Origin: an uncultured Clostridia bacterium | GTDB taxonomy: Bacteria; Bacillota; Clostridia; Christensenellales; UBA1242 | Direction: 5' to 3' | Length of the DNA: 14,344 nucleotides | Assembly (NCBI GenBank): GCA_944372595.1 | Contig: CALVZT010000010.1 | Location: 1 to 14,344, forward strand | In this document: positions 1 through 8,328 of the stretch, one piece after another | How the letters are laid out: every line of letters begins with the position of its first letter | How positions within the stretch are numbered: the stretch's first letter is position 1 | Translations under genes and position numbers: made by a program | Notes under the pieces: model-generated | Told to the model about the DNA's origin: nothing | Seen by the model: only the letters and a program-made list of their open reading frames with translations | The model's database searches: none

Positions 1-23
1 ATCAAAGCCAATTTGGAGGTGTT

Positions 24-842
24 ATGGATATTATTTATAAAATACTTTTGGATAAAATAAATAAGTTAAAAAAAGTAGTTAAGCATTTTGTAATAGGCAA
101 AAGTTATCTGGGTAAAGATATAATATGTTTTAAACTAAAAGGCAATAGCGACAACAATATCATCGTTCAAGGCGGTATGCATGCAAGAGAATACATCACA
201 AGTTTTTTGATACTTGAACAAATAGAGTTAATGAAGGAATTTAATCTTTGCAATAATTTTTATTTTATTCCTGTTAGCAATCCAGACGGAGTACAAATAG
301 CAATGCTTGGTTACAATTCAGTAAATGATGATTTGCTAAAACAATTATATTCGAAATTTAAATTACCATATCCACTTTATAAGGCAAATGCCATTGGTGT
401 TGATATAAATACAAATTTTGATGCATATTGGAGTTGTGGTAAATGTAATCAATTTAGACCCAGCAGCCAGAATTTTGTTGGTTATGGCCCCGAAAGCGAG
501 AGTGAGACGCAAGCATTAGTTAAGATAACTGAAAGACTCAAACCTAAGGTTACGTTGAGTTATCATAGCAAAGGTGAAGTAATTTATTACGGATTTTACC
601 AAAAAGGCAAAGATTTAAAAAGACAAAAAAAATATGCAAAAATGCTGTTATCCAACTATAAATTAGTGAGTACAAAAAACAGTTGTGGCGGATATAAGGA
701 CTATAACATAAAAAAATACAATAATTTGTCCTATACCATAGAAGTGGGCAATAATAATTGGACACATCCTATTGGAATGGATAAATTAAAAAATATCAAA
801 GAAGATAATATATTAACTCCGCTAATATGTGATAAATTTTAG
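24..842 (+). CDS. M14-family zinc peptidase, gamma-D-glutamyl-diamino acid endopeptidase type
   Basis: Predicted zinc carboxypeptidase-fold peptidase of 272 residues. The M14 zinc site is visible: H53 and E56 in GGMHAREY, and H181 in LSYHSKGE. The catalytic glutamate is E240 in YTIEVGN. SNPDGV (85-90) and the NTNFDA stretch (129-134) are further M14 landmarks. The N-x-NFD form and the SYHSKGEVIYYGF stretch resemble the bacterial gamma-D-glutamyl-meso-diaminopimelate peptidases that trim peptidoglycan stem peptides, rather than digestive carboxypeptidases. There is no signal peptide or LysM domain from this start, so a cytoplasmic role in murein peptide recycling or sporulation is inferred. 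GGAGG at 15-19 supports the ATG at 24. The frame stays open to the window edge, so an N-terminal extension cannot be excluded. It heads the tadA-glmU-pth-mfd operon, with tadA starting 9 bp after its stop. Family certain, substrate inferred. Confidence 0.88.
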   Translation: MDIIYKILLDKINKLKKVVKHFVIGKSYLGKDIICFKLKGNSDNNIIVQGGMHAREYITSFLILEQIELMKEFNLCNNFYFIPVSNPDGVQIAMLGYNSVNDDLLKQLYSKFKLPYPLYKANAIGVDINTNFDAYWSCGKCNQFRPSSQNFVGYGPESESETQALVKITERLKPKVTLSYHSKGEVIYYGFYQKGKDLKRQKKYAKMLLSNYKLVSTKNSCGGYKDYNIKKYNNLSYTIEVGNNNWTHPIGMDKLKNIKEDNILTPLICDKF

Positions 843-851
843 GAGAATGCA

Positions 852-1289
852 ATGAATTTTATGTTAGAGGCAATAAGACTTGCTCGTATTGCAGAAATTA
901 AGGGTGATGTGCCAGTAGGGGCGGTAATTGTTAAAGGTAACAAAATAATATCAAAAGCATATAACAAAAAACAATGCAAAAATAATGCGTTGCTTCATGC
1001 TGAAATAATTGCTATTAATAAGGCGTGTAAAAAATTAAAGTCATATAGATTAAATGATTGTGAAATGTATGTTACATTAGAACCGTGTCCTATGTGTGCA
1101 GGAGCAATCATATCGGCAAGAATAGGTAAGTTGTATTTTGGAGCTTATGATAAAAAAGCTGGTTGTTGTGGAACATTATATAACCTTATGGAAGGAAAGT
1201 TTAATCACAAACCCCAAGTCTTTGGTGGAATACATCAAGAAGAATGTGCGAGTTTATTAACAGAATTTTTTAAAAAGAGGCGAAAATGA
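852..1289 (+). CDS. tadA: tRNA-specific adenosine deaminase TadA
   Basis: Deaminates adenosine-34 to inosine in the tRNA-Arg(ACG) anticodon, which allows decoding of CGN codons; it acts in the cytoplasm as a homodimer. The 145-residue length is normal for the family. The zinc cytidine-deaminase-fold signature is complete: H49-A-E51 (zinc ligand and proton-shuttling Glu) and P78-C79-P-M-C82 (zinc ligands). The PVGAVIV stretch near residues 21-27 and the GTLYNL loop after 106 are typical of TadA. AGGAG at 841-845 precedes the ATG at 852. The stop overlaps the next start as ATGA (1286-1289), so it is probably translationally coupled to the GlmU-like gene. In many Bacillota tadA lies next to the SRP RNA gene and dnaX; neither is seen here. 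Guanine deaminase was considered, but the sequence reads as TadA. Confidence 0.95.
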   Translation: MNFMLEAIRLARIAEIKGDVPVGAVIVKGNKIISKAYNKKQCKNNALLHAEIIAINKACKKLKSYRLNDCEMYVTLEPCPMCAGAIISARIGKLYFGAYDKKAGCCGTLYNLMEGKFNHKPQVFGGIHQEECASLLTEFFKKRRK

Positions 1290-2053
1290 TTGAAACATTA
1301 ACTATTTTAGAAAAAATTACAACTATTGACAATCCTAAAATCCGTGTAATTATACTAAAAAATAATAGTGTTGCATTAAAAAAAGAAAATACATATAACA
1401 TTCAAATTATGGGTAAAAGTATGTTGCAATGGGTACAAGATACGGTTAGAAAGTATCCAAGTAAATCAGTAGATTATTCTAATCAAGATATCATTGAATT
1501 TGTAAAACCATTACTCGAAGATGAAGATTATACTTTGATTTTGTACAGTGATACACCTCTATTAAAAGAAAGTACAATTGATAAAATAATTGAATATGCA
1601 ACAATTAAAAATTCAGCAATAATACAATTACCAAGAGGATATGTATTAAACACACAATTAATTAAAAATAATAGTTTTGAATATTCTTCAAAGCCTCAAT
1701 TTTTTGAAGGAGAAGACTTTTTGATTGTTAATAATTTTACCAATTTACAAGTTGCTCAAAAAATAATTAAAAATCGAATAATCACTAATTTTATTAAAAA
1801 TGGAGTAAATATTCTTGACGAAAATGTGTATATAGAAGCAAATGTGAAAATTGGTAAAGATACTATAATTTATCCAAATACCGTATTGTTGGGGGAAAGC
1901 ATAATAGGTGAAAAATGCATTATATATCCATCTGTGACCATAATTGATTCGATAATTAAAGATAATGTTCAAATATATGCAAATACTATTGTTAAGCAGA
2001 AAATATTGGCAAACTCCATTATACCCCCATATAACAATAATTACACAAAATAA
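1286..2053 (+). CDS. Degenerate GlmU N-terminal-like protein: eroded uridylyltransferase domain plus first LbH coils
   Basis: 255 residues, recognisably derived from the N-terminal half of bifunctional GlmU but heavily reduced. Residues 20-50 keep the spacing of the nucleotide-binding strand and loop, yet the LAAGxGTRM signature has become LKNNSVALK, while the following GKSMLQWV resembles GKPMLEHV. SDTPLL (88-93) matches the GDxPLL strand and retains its Asp. The stretch that should hold QxxxLGTAHA, the YGR loop and the E-N-G motif is largely deleted; only about 55 residues separate SDTPLL from VNN (148-150), which aligns with GlmU's VND. Residues 161-173 match the linker before the beta-helix, and 174-236 form about three hexapeptide coils before the protein ends. 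Uridylyltransferase activity therefore looks lost; a structural or regulatory partner role for the next gene product is possible. AGAGG at 1276-1280 and the ATGA overlap with tadA support this start. Confidence 0.72.
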   Translation: MIETLTILEKITTIDNPKIRVIILKNNSVALKKENTYNIQIMGKSMLQWVQDTVRKYPSKSVDYSNQDIIEFVKPLLEDEDYTLILYSDTPLLKESTIDKIIEYATIKNSAIIQLPRGYVLNTQLIKNNSFEYSSKPQFFEGEDFLIVNNFTNLQVAQKIIKNRIITNFIKNGVNILDENVYIEANVKIGKDTIIYPNTVLLGESIIGEKCIIYPSVTIIDSIIKDNVQIYANTIVKQKILANSIIPPYNNNYTK

Positions 2054-2058
2054 AAACC

Positions 2059-2084
2059 TTTTGCATATACAAGAATATGCAAAA
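2059..2084 (+). promoter_or_regulatory. Perfect inverted repeat covering a start codon
   Basis: TTTTGCATAT (2059-2068) and ATATGCAAAA (2075-2084) are perfect reverse complements separated by a 6-base loop, ACAAGA. The ATG of the downstream acetyltransferase gene (2077-2079) lies inside the right arm, and no Shine-Dalgarno sequence sits at the expected distance. In RNA this 10-bp AU-rich stem would occlude the start codon. A translational control element or a weak processing or attenuation hairpin is inferred. It could also be a scar of the rearrangement that split glmU. Confidence 0.5.
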
Positions 2085-2637
2085 AAATCATATTTCAAAA
2101 ACAGCAAAAATATATCCTAATAATTATATAGGGGAGAATGTTGAGATAGGCGACAATACAATTTGTTATCCTGGTAATTTTTTAGAAAATTGTAAAATCG
2201 GCAGTAATTGTATAATAAGAAGTTCGACAATATTGGATAGCACCATAAAAGACGGTGTATTTGTTGGCCCTAATGCCCATATACGTAATGAAAGTGTTAT
2301 TGAAAACAACGTAAGAATAGGTAACTTTGTTGAAGTCAAAAAAAGTATCATAAAAGAAGGTAGCAAAGTTGCTCATTTGACGTATATAGGAGATGCAGAG
2401 ATAGGAAAAGGTTGCAATATTGGTTGCGGTGTGATATGCTGTAATTACGATGGTGTAAACAAACATCGAACAATTATCAAAGATAACGTTTTTGTGGGGA
2501 GTAATGTTAATTTAATTGCTCCAATTGTAATTGAGGAAAATAGTTTTATAGCAGCAGGTTCGACAATAACAAAAGACGTTGAAAAGAATACTTTTGCAAT
2601 AGCAAGAGCTAGACAAGAAAATAAGCCAAAGAGGTAG
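2077..2637 (+). CDS. Stand-alone GlmU C-terminal half: glucosamine-1-phosphate N-acetyltransferase (left-handed beta-helix)
   Basis: 186 residues consisting almost entirely of hexapeptide repeats of a left-handed beta-helix, matching the acetyltransferase half of GlmU, which makes GlcNAc-1-phosphate from glucosamine-1-phosphate and acetyl-CoA for UDP-GlcNAc synthesis. All residues known to bind substrate or catalyse in E. coli GlmU are present at one constant offset (263): R70 (R333), K88 (K351), H100 (catalytic H363), Y103 (Y366), N114 (N377) and K129 (K392). GNFVEVKK, HLTYIGDAEIG, CNYDGVNKH and AIARARQ are hallmark blocks. The uridylyltransferase domain is absent. Residues 17-62 repeat coils already present in the preceding protein. 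The ATG at 2077 is the first start in frame after an in-frame stop at 2038; it lacks a clear ribosome site and lies in a hairpin. It sits just before pth, as glmU does in many Bacillota. Acetyltransferase activity is well supported; the uridylylation step must come from another protein. Confidence 0.88.
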   Translation: MQKNHISKTAKIYPNNYIGENVEIGDNTICYPGNFLENCKIGSNCIIRSSTILDSTIKDGVFVGPNAHIRNESVIENNVRIGNFVEVKKSIIKEGSKVAHLTYIGDAEIGKGCNIGCGVICCNYDGVNKHRTIIKDNVFVGSNVNLIAPIVIEENSFIAAGSTITKDVEKNTFAIARARQENKPKR

Positions 2638-2639
2638 AT

Positions 2640-3164
2640 ATGTTTTTGATTGTGGGGCTTGGAAACCCAGGAAAAGATTATGCTAATACTTATCATAATA
2701 TGGGTTTTATGGTAGTGGACAAACTATCTGATTTTTTTGGTGTTAATAAATTTAAAAAAAAGTGTGATGCACTAATAGGCGAAGGAATTTATAAAAACGA
2801 AAAAATATTGCTTGCATATCCTCAAACATATATGAACAATTCAGGAGTAGCAGTCAAAAAAATTATGCAATATTACAAAATACCAATATCAAATATTGTG
2901 GTAATATACGATGACATAGATATTGAATTAGGTAACATTCGTTATAGAGAAAGTGGAAGTGCTGGTACCCACAATGGTATGAAAAGTGTAGTCAATATGT
3001 TACAAGATACCAACTTTAAGCGAATACGAATTGGTATTGGCAAACCTGATGGGGATTTAATAAATTTTGTTTTGGGACAAGTTAATGCAAAATCTATGGA
3101 AATATTAAAGTCCTCCTTTGACAAGGCAATAAATAAAGTTGTAGAGATATTAAATGAACATTGA
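2640..3164 (+). CDS. pth: Peptidyl-tRNA hydrolase
   Basis: Cleaves the ester bond of peptidyl-tRNAs released from stalled ribosomes, recycling tRNA in the cytoplasm. The 174 residues start with the family signature VGLGNPG (5-11). Catalytic and binding residues are in place: N9, H19 (catalytic base, in TYHNMGF), N66 (in TYMNNSG), D91 (in YDDIDIELG) and N112 (in GTHNGMKS). It is slightly shorter than the roughly 190 residues usual for the family, the loss being at the C-terminus. AAGAGG at 2629-2634 precedes the ATG, which begins 2 bp after the stop of the acetyltransferase gene. Its last 11 bp overlap mfd, so coupled translation with mfd is likely. In Bacillus subtilis the same position carries spoVC (pth) followed by fin and mfd; fin is missing here. 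Confidence 0.96.
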   Translation: MFLIVGLGNPGKDYANTYHNMGFMVVDKLSDFFGVNKFKKKCDALIGEGIYKNEKILLAYPQTYMNNSGVAVKKIMQYYKIPISNIVVIYDDIDIELGNIRYRESGSAGTHNGMKSVVNMLQDTNFKRIRIGIGKPDGDLINFVLGQVNAKSMEILKSSFDKAINKVVEILNEH

Positions 3165-6100
3165 TAAGAAAATTGAAGAAATAAAAAAATCATCATCTCT
3201 CTCAATTTCGGGACTCAACCTTGGGGAGAGAGCTTTTTTGTTGTCAAAATATGAAAAATTTTTATATGTTGCACCAGACCGTATTGTAGGCAAGGACATA
3301 ACTAAACAACTAATTAGTCTTGGTTGTAATGCTATGTTTTTGGAATCAAGGCTTAGTGCTATTAATTTGATTGAGGATAATGTATTCAAATCTTACGCAA
3401 ATGTTTTATCGTCAATAGCATCAGGAGAATGTAGTGCATTAGTAATAACGCCAGAGGTATTAACACAATTAATTCCCGAAAAAAAATATTTTTGTAATAC
3501 AATTATTTTAAAAAAAGGCGATACGATAGATTTAGGACAATTAAAAAAGCAACTACTTGATATGGGATATACATTTGAAACCATGGTAACAGAGGTTGGG
3601 CAATTTGCAAGTAGGGGCGATATATTAGATGTTTTTGTTCCCGGTCAAGATAATCCATACCGAATTAATTTTTTTGATGATGAAATAGAAAAAATCAATG
3701 TTTTTAGTCCAATTAATTTTGTTTCTATATGCGAAATACAAAGCATAAACATTAGGCAAGCAACTATTATTAGTTGTATTAGCGATGCTCGTTCCAAACT
3801 AATTGATAATATAAAAAATTCATTTGATAATCAGTTAAGCCCAACTGCAAAAATAACTTATGCACAAAACATAGCACAAAAGATTGAACAGATAAATGAG
3901 AATATTTTATCTCCTTTTGTTATGCCATTTCTAAGTTATTTTAATAGTAGTATAATTGATTACTTTGATACGATATTTTATGACGAGCCCAAATTAATTT
4001 TGGATAGAGTTGAACAAGCAATCAAAGATGAAGAAAATATCATTAACAATTTTGTGACGGCGGGAGAATTATCTTTTGCCCATAATAAACTTATAATAAA
4101 AAAGCCATTTATCAATATTGAAAACAAAAACAATATTGCATTTACTCGCCTAACTTATGCAAACAAAATATTTATTCCGCAAGACTACGCAAAAATAAGT
4201 TCGTTAACTATACCAAGATATATTAACAATTATTCGGGACTTAATGCTGATTTGGTTGGCTATTTGGGTAAAGGATATGATGTTACTATATATTGCGGAG
4301 ACGAATACACCAGGGGCAAATTATTATCCGTATTAGATGTCAATTCGTATGTTGATTTGTTGGGAAGATTTGAAATTATTGATAGATATTTGCCTTTCTC
4401 GGTTGGATTTGAAGAAGAAAAGTTTATTTTAATTGGCACAAATGATATAACAAACCGAAGTTTTGAAGATAAAAAAATTGTGCAAAATATTGGTTATTTA
4501 CCAAAAGTTGGAGAAAATGTTGTTCATGAAGTGCATGGTATTGGTAAATGTATTGGAATAGAAAAACTAAAACTATCAAGTTCATATCGTGACTATATTA
4601 TAATCGAATATGCTGGCGGTGATATATTATATGTGCCAAGCGAAAATGTTGAATCATTGTCCGCATATACAGGAAGTGAAAATCCTAGGTATAACAAGAT
4701 TGGCGGAGCAGACTTTTATAAAACCAAGCAAAAAGCAAAAGAGTCAATCAAAAAAATGGCCTTTGACCTTATTAATTTGTATTCCAAAAAAGAAAATACC
4801 AAAGGTCACAAATATTCAGCAGATAATACGCTGATAAATGAATTTATCAATGCGTTTGAATTTGAATATACTGACGACCAAAAAAGTGCCGTTAATGATA
4901 TATTAAACGATATGCAAAGTAATAGGTTAATGGATAGGCTAATTTGTGGTGATGTTGGATTTGGTAAAACAGAAGTTGCGCTTGTTGCAGCTTACAAAAC
5001 AATTCTTGAAGGCAAGCAAGTAGCATTTATCGCTCCTACTACTATTTTGTGTGAGCAACATTATAGGACAGCATTATCAAGAATGAAAAATTTTGTTGTT
5101 AATGTTGAGGCAATCAATAGGTTACATTCTTCTACAGAACAAAAGAAAACATTAGAGCGTCTTAAAAATGGTGATATTGATATAATAGTAGGAACACATA
5201 GGTTATTAAGTAAAGATGTTAAATTTAAAGACTTGGGTTTGCTAATTTTGGACGAGGAACAGAGATTTGGCGTCGAGGATAAAGAAAAGCTACGCAATCT
5301 TAAAGTAAATATTGATGTTTTATCAATGAGTGCCACTCCAATACCTAGAACTCTATACATGTCGCTAATTGGTGTTAGAGATATTAGTTATCTGCAAACT
5401 CCTCCAAAACAAAGAATTCCTATCACAACCACAATTATTGATTATAGCGAAAATTTGGTTAAAGAAGCCTGTAACAAAGAGTTATCTCGAAACGGTCAGG
5501 TGCTTATTATATATAATCGGGTTGAAACAATATATGATTTTGCTAGTAAGATTAGAAAACTTCTGCCTCAGGCAAAGATTGGTGTTGCTCATGGACAAAT
5601 GCCAAATGTTCAATTAGAAGATGTGATATTTAAAGTGTATAATCGTCAGTTAGATATATTGATATCAACGGTATTAATAGAAAATGGTATAGATTTACCT
5701 TCTGCAAATACCCTTATAGTTGTTGATAGTGATAAATTAGGATTATCTCAATTATATCAATTAAGGGGAAGAATAGGAAGAAGCAATTTGTCGTCTTATG
5801 CATATCTTACTTTTGCCAAAAACAAAGTTTTAACCCAAGAGGCGTACAAAAGATTAGATGCTCTTATGGAGTATGATAAGTTTGGTAGTGGTCTCAAAGT
5901 CGCTATGCGAGATTTGCAAATTAGGGGCGCGGGTAATATTTTAGGACGAGAACAACACGGGCATATGGACAAAATTGGATATGATTTGTATTTCAAATTA
6001 TTAGAGCAAGCAGTTAAAGAGATTAAAGGACAAAAAGTCGAGCAAGATAAAAAAGAAATAAAAATTGATATTTCAATAAATGCATATATCCCTGATTATT

Positions 6101-6501
6101 ATATTGATGGCCAAGACAATAGAATAGTATATTATAGCAAAATTTCGGCTATAAATAGTGAGGCGTCAAGACAGCAAATATTAAGTGAATTAAAAGATAT
6201 TTATGGTAAGGTTCCAGATGAAGTGTTGGAATTAAGTAAGGTAGCATATATTAAGTATTTAGCACAAAATATATTTGCCAGCAAAGTAATCATAAATGAT
6301 AATGGTGCAACTATTTACTTTTATCCAGAGGAATTTATAAATTGCAATATTTATGATAAAATTAAAGGCGAGCAATCGTTATCAGTTAACCTAAAAAACA
6401 CACCATCTATAACGTTCAAAAAGGCAAGAAATGTTTATGAAACCCAAGAAAGTGTGATTAAATTTTTGGAAAAGTGCCAAAATTTACCTAATAATGTTTG
6501 A
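3154..6501 (+). CDS. mfd: Transcription-repair coupling factor Mfd
   Basis: Displaces RNA polymerase stalled at DNA lesions and recruits UvrA, coupling nucleotide excision repair to transcription. The 1115 residues are normal in length and the domain order is complete. A UvrB-homology N-terminus includes QFASRGDILDVF (150-161). The RNAP-interacting (CarD-like) domain begins with GENVVHEVHGIGK (453-465) and includes LYVP (492-495). The RecG-like helicase core carries Walker A GDVGFGKTE (599-607), Walker B DEEQRFG (700-706), SATPIPRTL (726-734) and LRGRIGRS (870-877). A TRCF C-terminal domain follows, ending in a Lys/Asn-rich tail. The start is the ATG at 3154 inside the end of pth, with AGAG at 3143-3146 as a modest ribosome site. 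Last gene of the packed operon; no clear terminator follows, so read-through into the foldase gene is possible. Confidence 0.97.
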   Translation: MNIDKKIEEIKKSSSLSISGLNLGERAFLLSKYEKFLYVAPDRIVGKDITKQLISLGCNAMFLESRLSAINLIEDNVFKSYANVLSSIASGECSALVITPEVLTQLIPEKKYFCNTIILKKGDTIDLGQLKKQLLDMGYTFETMVTEVGQFASRGDILDVFVPGQDNPYRINFFDDEIEKINVFSPINFVSICEIQSINIRQATIISCISDARSKLIDNIKNSFDNQLSPTAKITYAQNIAQKIEQINENILSPFVMPFLSYFNSSIIDYFDTIFYDEPKLILDRVEQAIKDEENIINNFVTAGELSFAHNKLIIKKPFINIENKNNIAFTRLTYANKIFIPQDYAKISSLTIPRYINNYSGLNADLVGYLGKGYDVTIYCGDEYTRGKLLSVLDVNSYVDLLGRFEIIDRYLPFSVGFEEEKFILIGTNDITNRSFEDKKIVQNIGYLPKVGENVVHEVHGIGKCIGIEKLKLSSSYRDYIIIEYAGGDILYVPSENVESLSAYTGSENPRYNKIGGADFYKTKQKAKESIKKMAFDLINLYSKKENTKGHKYSADNTLINEFINAFEFEYTDDQKSAVNDILNDMQSNRLMDRLICGDVGFGKTEVALVAAYKTILEGKQVAFIAPTTILCEQHYRTALSRMKNFVVNVEAINRLHSSTEQKKTLERLKNGDIDIIVGTHRLLSKDVKFKDLGLLILDEEQRFGVEDKEKLRNLKVNIDVLSMSATPIPRTLYMSLIGVRDISYLQTPPKQRIPITTTIIDYSENLVKEACNKELSRNGQVLIIYNRVETIYDFASKIRKLLPQAKIGVAHGQMPNVQLEDVIFKVYNRQLDILISTVLIENGIDLPSANTLIVVDSDKLGLSQLYQLRGRIGRSNLSSYAYLTFAKNKVLTQEAYKRLDALMEYDKFGSGLKVAMRDLQIRGAGNILGREQHGHMDKIGYDLYFKLLEQAVKEIKGQKVEQDKKEIKIDISINAYIPDYYIDGQDNRIVYYSKISAINSEASRQQILSELKDIYGKVPDEVLELSKVAYIKYLAQNIFASKVIINDNGATIYFYPEEFINCNIYDKIKGEQSLSVNLKNTPSITFKKARNVYETQESVIKFLEKCQNLPNNV

Positions 6502-6526
6502 TTTATTTATTAGATTATATTACAAT
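6498..6526 (+). promoter_or_regulatory. Putative sigma-A promoter for the foldase lipoprotein gene
   Basis: TTGATT (6498-6503) and TACAAT (6521-6526) are separated by 17 bp, with 4/6 and 5/6 matches to the sigma-A hexamers. Transcription would start near 6533, about 50 bp upstream of the ATG. The -35 hexamer overlaps the mfd stop codon. Such matches occur by chance in AT-rich DNA, so this is tentative, but it is the only plausible promoter in the gap. Confidence 0.4.
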
Positions 6527-6583
6527 ATAGTACGTATTCTAAGTAGTGGCGATTTGTCAAAATAGACAATTATGGAGATGACA

Positions 6584-8254
6584 ATGAAGAAAAAAATAAT
6601 AAGTTTGATGCTATGTATGTTATTGGCTGTAACGCTGTTATCGGGTTGCAGTTTGTTTGAGACTGACAAAAATGCTTACTACACTCAGGTTGTAGGTCGT
6701 ATAGGCGATGTTGAAGTAACAAAAGAAGAATTGTTGGAAGTCTATAACGCCAATATTGAAACTTTTATTAATTCTTATGGCTACACAGCAGAAGCGGCAA
6801 CTAAATTGTTTATTGATTATTTATTGGAAGAAAAGTTGTTATTACAAAAAATTGATACGTTAATACAAAAAGAAATTGATAACAATGTTGCTCAATCGGA
6901 TTATCAGTATGCCTTAACAAACAATGAATATAATGAAGCTGTTCAAAAAGTATGGGATACTATCGATAGCGATTTAAGTTCTATTGCTGAAAATTATTTT
7001 GATATTGAAGATATTTTTAGTGAAGAAGATAAAGGTGAACAAGGTACTACAAAAACCATATTTGAACCAACAGTTGAAGTTATTGATGGGGTAGTAAAGC
7101 GTTTAGACGCAAAAGATGAAGAACAAGCAGAAAGATTAGATGTCAAAAATTATAAACAACCTGTTTATCAAGAGACTACTGATAAAAAAATTTGGAGTAA
7201 ATTTATATCAGTATTAAAGAAAAACGAAGAAGGGCGACTTGACGAGAATGGTAAAAAATTATCAACCAACGATACAGATGTCTTCAACAGATACCTTGAT
7301 AAATTGTTAACAAAAGAACTAAATAATGCAAAAATTGCCAAGTTTGAAGAAACCTACGAGAAAAATTATGGCTTTGATAGTAATGGTAATTTGACACCAG
7401 CAACAACACAAGAAGTGCTTGATTATTATTCTAATATATACAAAGCAAATCAAGAAATTTATGATAATATAGATAGCGACCATTCTAAATATTTTAGTGC
7501 AATGACTTCGTCAACAGACAGAAGTAAAATATTCTATAATGCAGTGTCAGGGGAATTTTATGAAGTAACTCATATTCTTATCCCTATAACAGAAAAGCAA
7601 ACAACAGAAGTTGCTGAGATTGAGAATGATCCATATTTGACTCAAGAAGAGAAAGATATTGCAATAGCAAATGAAAAATCTATAGAAAAAACAACAGTCA
7701 CACAAAAAATTGATGGATATGAGACTGATGTGGTTAAGAGTGTTAAAGATATCTATGACGAAATAATGTCAAAATGGGATAATTTATATAAAGAATATTC
7801 TAGCAATACTCAATTATTTGCAAGTAAAGTAGCAGAAATGTTTGATCCATATATCTATATGTACTCAACCGACACGGGAAGTTACAATCTTGATTTTAGT
7901 TATGTTGTTGGTAAAACTCAGTCAGGTATGGTAGAAGAATTTACTGATGCATGTCGAGAATTATTTGATATGGGTCAAGGTTATATATCCGAACCAGTTC
8001 TTAGCGAGCATGGATATCATATAATTCTTTACACAAGACCTGTTGAAAATCTTGTAAATGATGCTAATGATATAACAATTGATATTTTAAATAACAATTG
8101 CACTTCATTACAAAGTGGTAAGACTTATTTGGAATATATATTAAGTCAAGTTAGAGTATCTAATTATTCTGAATATAAAACTTTATTATTAACCGAATTA
8201 AAAGATGGTAAACCAATTGAGTATATCAAAAAAGCCATAAAAGATTTATATTAA
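6584..8254 (+). CDS. PrsA/PpiC-type foldase lipoprotein (parvulin peptidyl-prolyl isomerase)
   Basis: Predicted exported chaperone and peptidyl-prolyl cis-trans isomerase anchored to the outer face of the membrane. The start chosen is the ATG at 6584: GGAG at 6574-6577 is correctly spaced, whereas the ATG at 6572 overlaps that site. The protein is then 556 residues, with a lipoprotein signal peptide and lipobox LSGC, acylated Cys at 22. A SurA/PrsA-like N-terminal segment (about 35-95) begins VVGRIGDVEVTKEEL. The parvulin domain starts at THILIP (H330) and ends at EHGYHIILY (H476, Y478, H479), with GMVEEF and ISEPV between. It is much longer than Bacillus PrsA (near 290) because of an acidic linker (about 130-200) and a charged stretch between the first parvulin strand and the rest. 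Its place after pth-mfd matches prsA-like genes in other Bacillota. Isomerase activity is inferred. Confidence 0.85.
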   Translation: MKKKIISLMLCMLLAVTLLSGCSLFETDKNAYYTQVVGRIGDVEVTKEELLEVYNANIETFINSYGYTAEAATKLFIDYLLEEKLLLQKIDTLIQKEIDNNVAQSDYQYALTNNEYNEAVQKVWDTIDSDLSSIAENYFDIEDIFSEEDKGEQGTTKTIFEPTVEVIDGVVKRLDAKDEEQAERLDVKNYKQPVYQETTDKKIWSKFISVLKKNEEGRLDENGKKLSTNDTDVFNRYLDKLLTKELNNAKIAKFEETYEKNYGFDSNGNLTPATTQEVLDYYSNIYKANQEIYDNIDSDHSKYFSAMTSSTDRSKIFYNAVSGEFYEVTHILIPITEKQTTEVAEIENDPYLTQEEKDIAIANEKSIEKTTVTQKIDGYETDVVKSVKDIYDEIMSKWDNLYKEYSSNTQLFASKVAEMFDPYIYMYSTDTGSYNLDFSYVVGKTQSGMVEEFTDACRELFDMGQGYISEPVLSEHGYHIILYTRPVENLVNDANDITIDILNNNCTSLQSGKTYLEYILSQVRVSNYSEYKTLLLTELKDGKPIEYIKKAIKDLY

Positions 8255-8261
8255 AATTGAC

Positions 8262-8302
8262 AAAAAGATATAATTATTTGCTTTGATTATATCTTTTTTT
8301 TT
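8262..8302 (+). terminator. Rho-independent terminator after the foldase gene
   Basis: A perfect 13-bp AU-rich stem pairs 8262-8274 with 8286-8298 around an 11-base loop. The T run continues to 8302. It starts 8 bp after the foldase stop and separates that unit from the flippase gene. Confidence 0.85.
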
Positions 8303-8328
8303 GCTATTATATTGGAGAGGAATTTAAG

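Noticed and set aside
1..23. End of an upstream gene
   Set aside because: All three frames are too short to judge; only the GGAGG ribosome site for the M14 gene can be supported.
2041..2084. Programmed -1 frameshift joining the two GlmU-derived genes (AAAA before the stop, hairpin about 8 bases downstream)
   Set aside because: The spacing is suggestive, but there is no canonical slippery heptamer, and the second protein repeats coils already in the first, so a fused product would not be a normal GlmU.
4610..4834. 74-residue open frame inside mfd
   Set aside because: It is an out-of-frame shadow of the RNAP-interacting and linker region of mfd, with no start signal.
6554..6569. TTGTC/GACAA inverted repeat before the foldase ribosome site as an operator
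   Set aside because: Only 5 bp per arm; expected by chance in a window of this size.
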